Shown: positions 62,046 to 64,000 of the stretch, piece by piece
How positions within the stretch are numbered: the first letter of the stretch is position 1
Layout of the letters: every line of letters begins with the position of its first letter
From: Candidatus Eisenbacteria bacterium
GTDB taxonomy: Bacteria > Eisenbacteria > RBG-16-71-46
Direction of reading: 5' to 3'
Assembly: GCA_020847735.1 (NCBI GenBank)
Contig: JADLBL010000007.1
Span: forward strand, 1 to 64,000
DNA: 64,000 nucleotides
Notes under the pieces: generated by a model
Databases searched by the model: none
What the model was told of the DNA's origin: nothing
What the model saw: the letters and a program-made list of their open reading frames with translations, nothing else
Position numbers and translations under genes: made by a program

Positions 62046-63008
62046 TCACCGCGCGAGGCGCCCGCGCCAGTCCTCGAGCACGTCGCGCAGCGTTTCCTCG
62101 AGCGAACGCGTCACGCGCCAGCCACACTCGCGCGCGACGCGCGAGGGGTCGCCCACCAGGTAGGGCACGTCGGCGGGCCGCAGGCGTGCCGGGTCCTGCT
62201 CGTGACGGATCGGGACCCGGGCGAGCGTCAGCAACTTCGCCAGGACTTCGGTGAGCGCCGCGCCCTCGCCGCGGCACAGGTTGTAGGCGGCGCCGCCCGT
62301 CCCGCGCTCCAGCAGGGCGACGTAGCCGAGGACGATGTCGCGCACGTCCGAAAGGTCGCGCGTGACGTCGAGATTGCCGACCCGCAGAACGGGCTCCGCC
62401 CGGCCCGCCTCGATCTCGGCGATCTGCTTCGCCCATCCCGGCACGACGAAGCGATCGGTCTGACCCGGGCCCGTGTGCCCGAACGGCCGGGCGCGGACGA
62501 CGTCGAGGCCGTGCTCCCGGGCGAAGGACTCGGCCATCTGGTCGGCCGTCGCCTTGGAGAGCGCGTAAGGGCTCACGGGACGGAACGGCGCGTCCTCGGC
62601 GAGCCGCGTTCCGGGCTCGCACGGACCGTACGACTCGCTCGTGCCGACGACGATCACGCGGGCCCGCGGCGCCTGCCGCCGGATCGCGTCGAGCAGGTTC
62701 CAGGTCCCCGCGACGTTCGCGCGCAGCGTCTCCTCGGGCGCCTCGAACGAGCGCGCGGCGCTGCTCTGGCCCGCAAGGTGGATGACGCCGGCGGGCGCGG
62801 TGTCGCGCAGGGTCTCGCGCAGGCCGTCCGCGTCACCGAGGTCCCGTTCGCGCCAGCTCGCGAGCGGAGTGCCCGCGGGCGGCGTGCCGAGGCCGCAACC
62901 ATGGACCGTGGCGCCGCGTGCCACCAGCGCGCGCGCGAGGTGCGGACCGACGAAGCCCGCCGCGCCGGTGACGAGAACGCTCCGGCCGTTCAGCTCTCCA
63001 GGGCTCAT
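62046..63008 (-). CDS. Extended SDR nucleotide-sugar enzyme (GDP-6-deoxymannose reductase-like)
   Basis: 320 residues. SVLVTGAAGFVGPHLARALV (GxxGxxG), VIHLAGQSSAARSFEAPEET, VGTSESYGPCEPGTRL and SPYALSKATADQM with YxxxK, GHTGPGQTDRFVVPGWAKQI. RPFGHTGPGQ and the NVAGTWNLLDAIR stretch are typical of the RMD/GMD group. ATG 63008. Convergent with the cupin pair, divergent from the TylF gene. Confidence 0.85.
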   Translation of the reverse strand: MSPGELNGRSVLVTGAAGFVGPHLARALVARGATVHGCGLGTPPAGTPLASWRERDLGDADGLRETLRDTAPAGVIHLAGQSSAARSFEAPEETLRANVAGTWNLLDAIRRQAPRARVIVVGTSESYGPCEPGTRLAEDAPFRPVSPYALSKATADQMAESFAREHGLDVVRARPFGHTGPGQTDRFVVPGWAKQIAEIEAGRAEPVLRVGNLDVTRDLSDVRDIVLGYVALLERGTGGAAYNLCRGEGAALTEVLAKLLTLARVPIRHEQDPARLRPADVPYLVGDPSRVARECGWRVTRSLEETLRDVLEDWRGRLAR

Positions 63009-63085
63009 CGGCGGAGTCGAACCGGGGATCGCGGGCGCATGAAGCGGCGAGAATCGGGCATTCGCCGCGGGCTGTCTAGAACGAG

Positions 63086-63115
63086 TTGACGCGGGCCCGA
63101 GGACTTCTCCATCCT
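63086..63115 (+). promoter_or_regulatory. Candidate promoter of the TylF-type gene
   Basis: TTGACG (63086-63091), 18-base spacer, CATCCT (63110-63115), about 65 bases before ATG 63180. The -10 starts with C. Confidence 0.35.
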
Positions 63116-63179
63116 GCCGGGTCCAGAAACGGGCCATGCAGATCCCCCGGTCCCTCCCCGACGGAGTCCTCGAAGCGCC

Positions 63180-64000
63180 ATGTCCGACCTCGCCCTGCCG
63201 ACCGCCCCCTCGACCGCCGCGGAGCTTTATCTCGACCTGCTCAAGCGGGTGCTCACGCGCGCGCTCTTCCCCGAGCACCTGCATCGCGTCGAGTACCCGC
63301 GCGGCGACGCGCGGCGGACGTTGTTCGCCCCGCTCCAGCGGATGCTCGCTTCCCGCGACATGGCGGTGGTCCGGCGCTCGGCCCAGGACTCGGCGCTGCG
63401 CGAGACCGGCCGGGACTGGCCCGCCGACGCCGAGTCCATGATCGGACTGCGCCGGATGGAGAACCTGCAGGCCTGCGTCACCGACGTCCTGAACCGGGGC
63501 GTTCCGGGCGACCTCATCGAGACCGGTGTCTGGCGGGGGGGCGCGGTCATCTTCATGCGCGCGATCCTGAAAGCCTATGGCGACGAGTCGCGGGCGGTCT
63601 GGGTGGCGGATTCCTTCGAAGGCCTGCCGAAGCCCGACGCGCGCTATGCGGCGGACGCGGGAGATCGCTTCCACGCCTTCGACACGCTGGCCGTCTCGCT
63701 CGAGCAGGTGCGTGAGAACTTCCGGCGTTACGGACTGCTCGATTCGCGCGTGAAGTTCCTGAAGGGCTGGTTCAAGGACACGCTTCCGGCCGCCCCGGTC
63801 GAGCGGCTGGCGGTCGCCCGGCTGGACGGCGACATGTACGAGTCCACGATGGACGCCCTGCGCGCGCTCTACCCGAAGCTCTCGGTCGGCGGCTACCTGA
63901 TCGTGGACGATTTCGGCACCGTCCCGGGCTGCCGCAAGGCCGTCGAGGACTATCGCGCGGAGCACCGGATCAGCGAGCCGATCGCGGACATCGACGGTTG
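63180..64000 (+). CDS. TylF/macrocin-type O-methyltransferase (cut by the right edge)
   Basis: At least 273 residues. SAM-binding region GVPGDLIETGVWRGGAVIFM, VWVADSFEGLPKPD, VARLDGDMYESTMDALRALY and GGYLIVDDFGTVPGCRKAVE are the TylF family hallmarks (metal-binding DGDxYxST and DD). The frame is open to the edge at ISEPIADIDG, which in relatives is only a few residues from the end. Likely O-methylates a glycan sugar. Confidence 0.88.
   Translation, partial: MSDLALPTAPSTAAELYLDLLKRVLTRALFPEHLHRVEYPRGDARRTLFAPLQRMLASRDMAVVRRSAQDSALRETGRDWPADAESMIGLRRMENLQACVTDVLNRGVPGDLIETGVWRGGAVIFMRAILKAYGDESRAVWVADSFEGLPKPDARYAADAGDRFHAFDTLAVSLEQVRENFRRYGLLDSRVKFLKGWFKDTLPAAPVERLAVARLDGDMYESTMDALRALYPKLSVGGYLIVDDFGTVPGCRKAVEDYRAEHRISEPIADIDG

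Overview
Very GC-rich bacterial chromosome segment (roughly 70% G+C by eye) with densely packed genes, frequent GTG starts and many 4-base ATGA/GTGA stop-start overlaps. Secreted proteins with C-terminal FlgD-type/T9SS-like beta domains, a VCBS/FG-GAP plus ASPIC protein, an M6 metalloprotease and a PHB/butyrate-type acyl-CoA gene set suggest a member of the FCB-like, GC-rich lineages such as Candidatus Eisenbacteria. That placement is inference from gene content; no rRNA or tRNA gene is visible.

Layout. 0-12 kb is central and energy metabolism: 3-hydroxybutyryl-CoA dehydrogenase and thiolase; a four-gene heme-copper operon (CuA subunit II, subunit I, SCO, membrane protein); FIST protein plus acyl-CoA dehydrogenase; small secreted proteins; HAD hydrolase plus glucose-6-phosphate dehydrogenase. 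12.5-16.3 kb encodes three exported proteins, including the M6 protease. 16.4-24.4 kb contains a DUF2934 protein and a split B12-dependent acyl-CoA mutase (large subunit, separate cobalamin subunit with a histone-H1-like tail, MeaB-type GTPase) with a flavoprotein, methyltransferase and membrane protein. The mutase active-site residues match isobutyryl-CoA mutase rather than methylmalonyl-CoA mutase.

24.6-28.7 kb carries an outer-membrane-type protein, a diacylglycerol glycosyltransferase, yraN, rnhB, rplS and dut. 30-64 kb is one large surface-polysaccharide locus: an initiating sugar phosphotransferase, many GT4/GT2 glycosyltransferases, a flippase, two O-antigen ligase/polymerase-like proteins, Wzz, a Wza-like export protein, an asparagine-synthase-type amidotransferase, sugar-nucleotide enzymes (RmlB, Ugd, epimerases, cupins) and a TylF-type methyltransferase cut by the right edge. 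The usual khpA-rimM-trmD-rplS-rnhB-yraN translation operon is split: khpA-rimM-trmD sits inside the polysaccharide genes at 40.0-41.6 kb, coupled by GTGA overlaps on both sides, and rplS-rnhB-yraN lies about 12 kb away on the same strand.

Most striking candidates: (i) the heme-copper subunit I has Asn where oxygen-reducing B-type enzymes have the cross-linked Tyr, so the operon may encode a CuA-type nitric oxide reductase; (ii) the initiating sugar transferase gene is bracketed by two 141-149 bp palindromic elements with perfect but mutually different 30-32 bp arms and identical, identically spaced loop cores; (iii) basic H1-like tails occur on metabolic enzymes; (iv) a recurring promoter architecture TTGACS or TTGCGC, 17-18 bp spacer, TANNNT precedes many operons.
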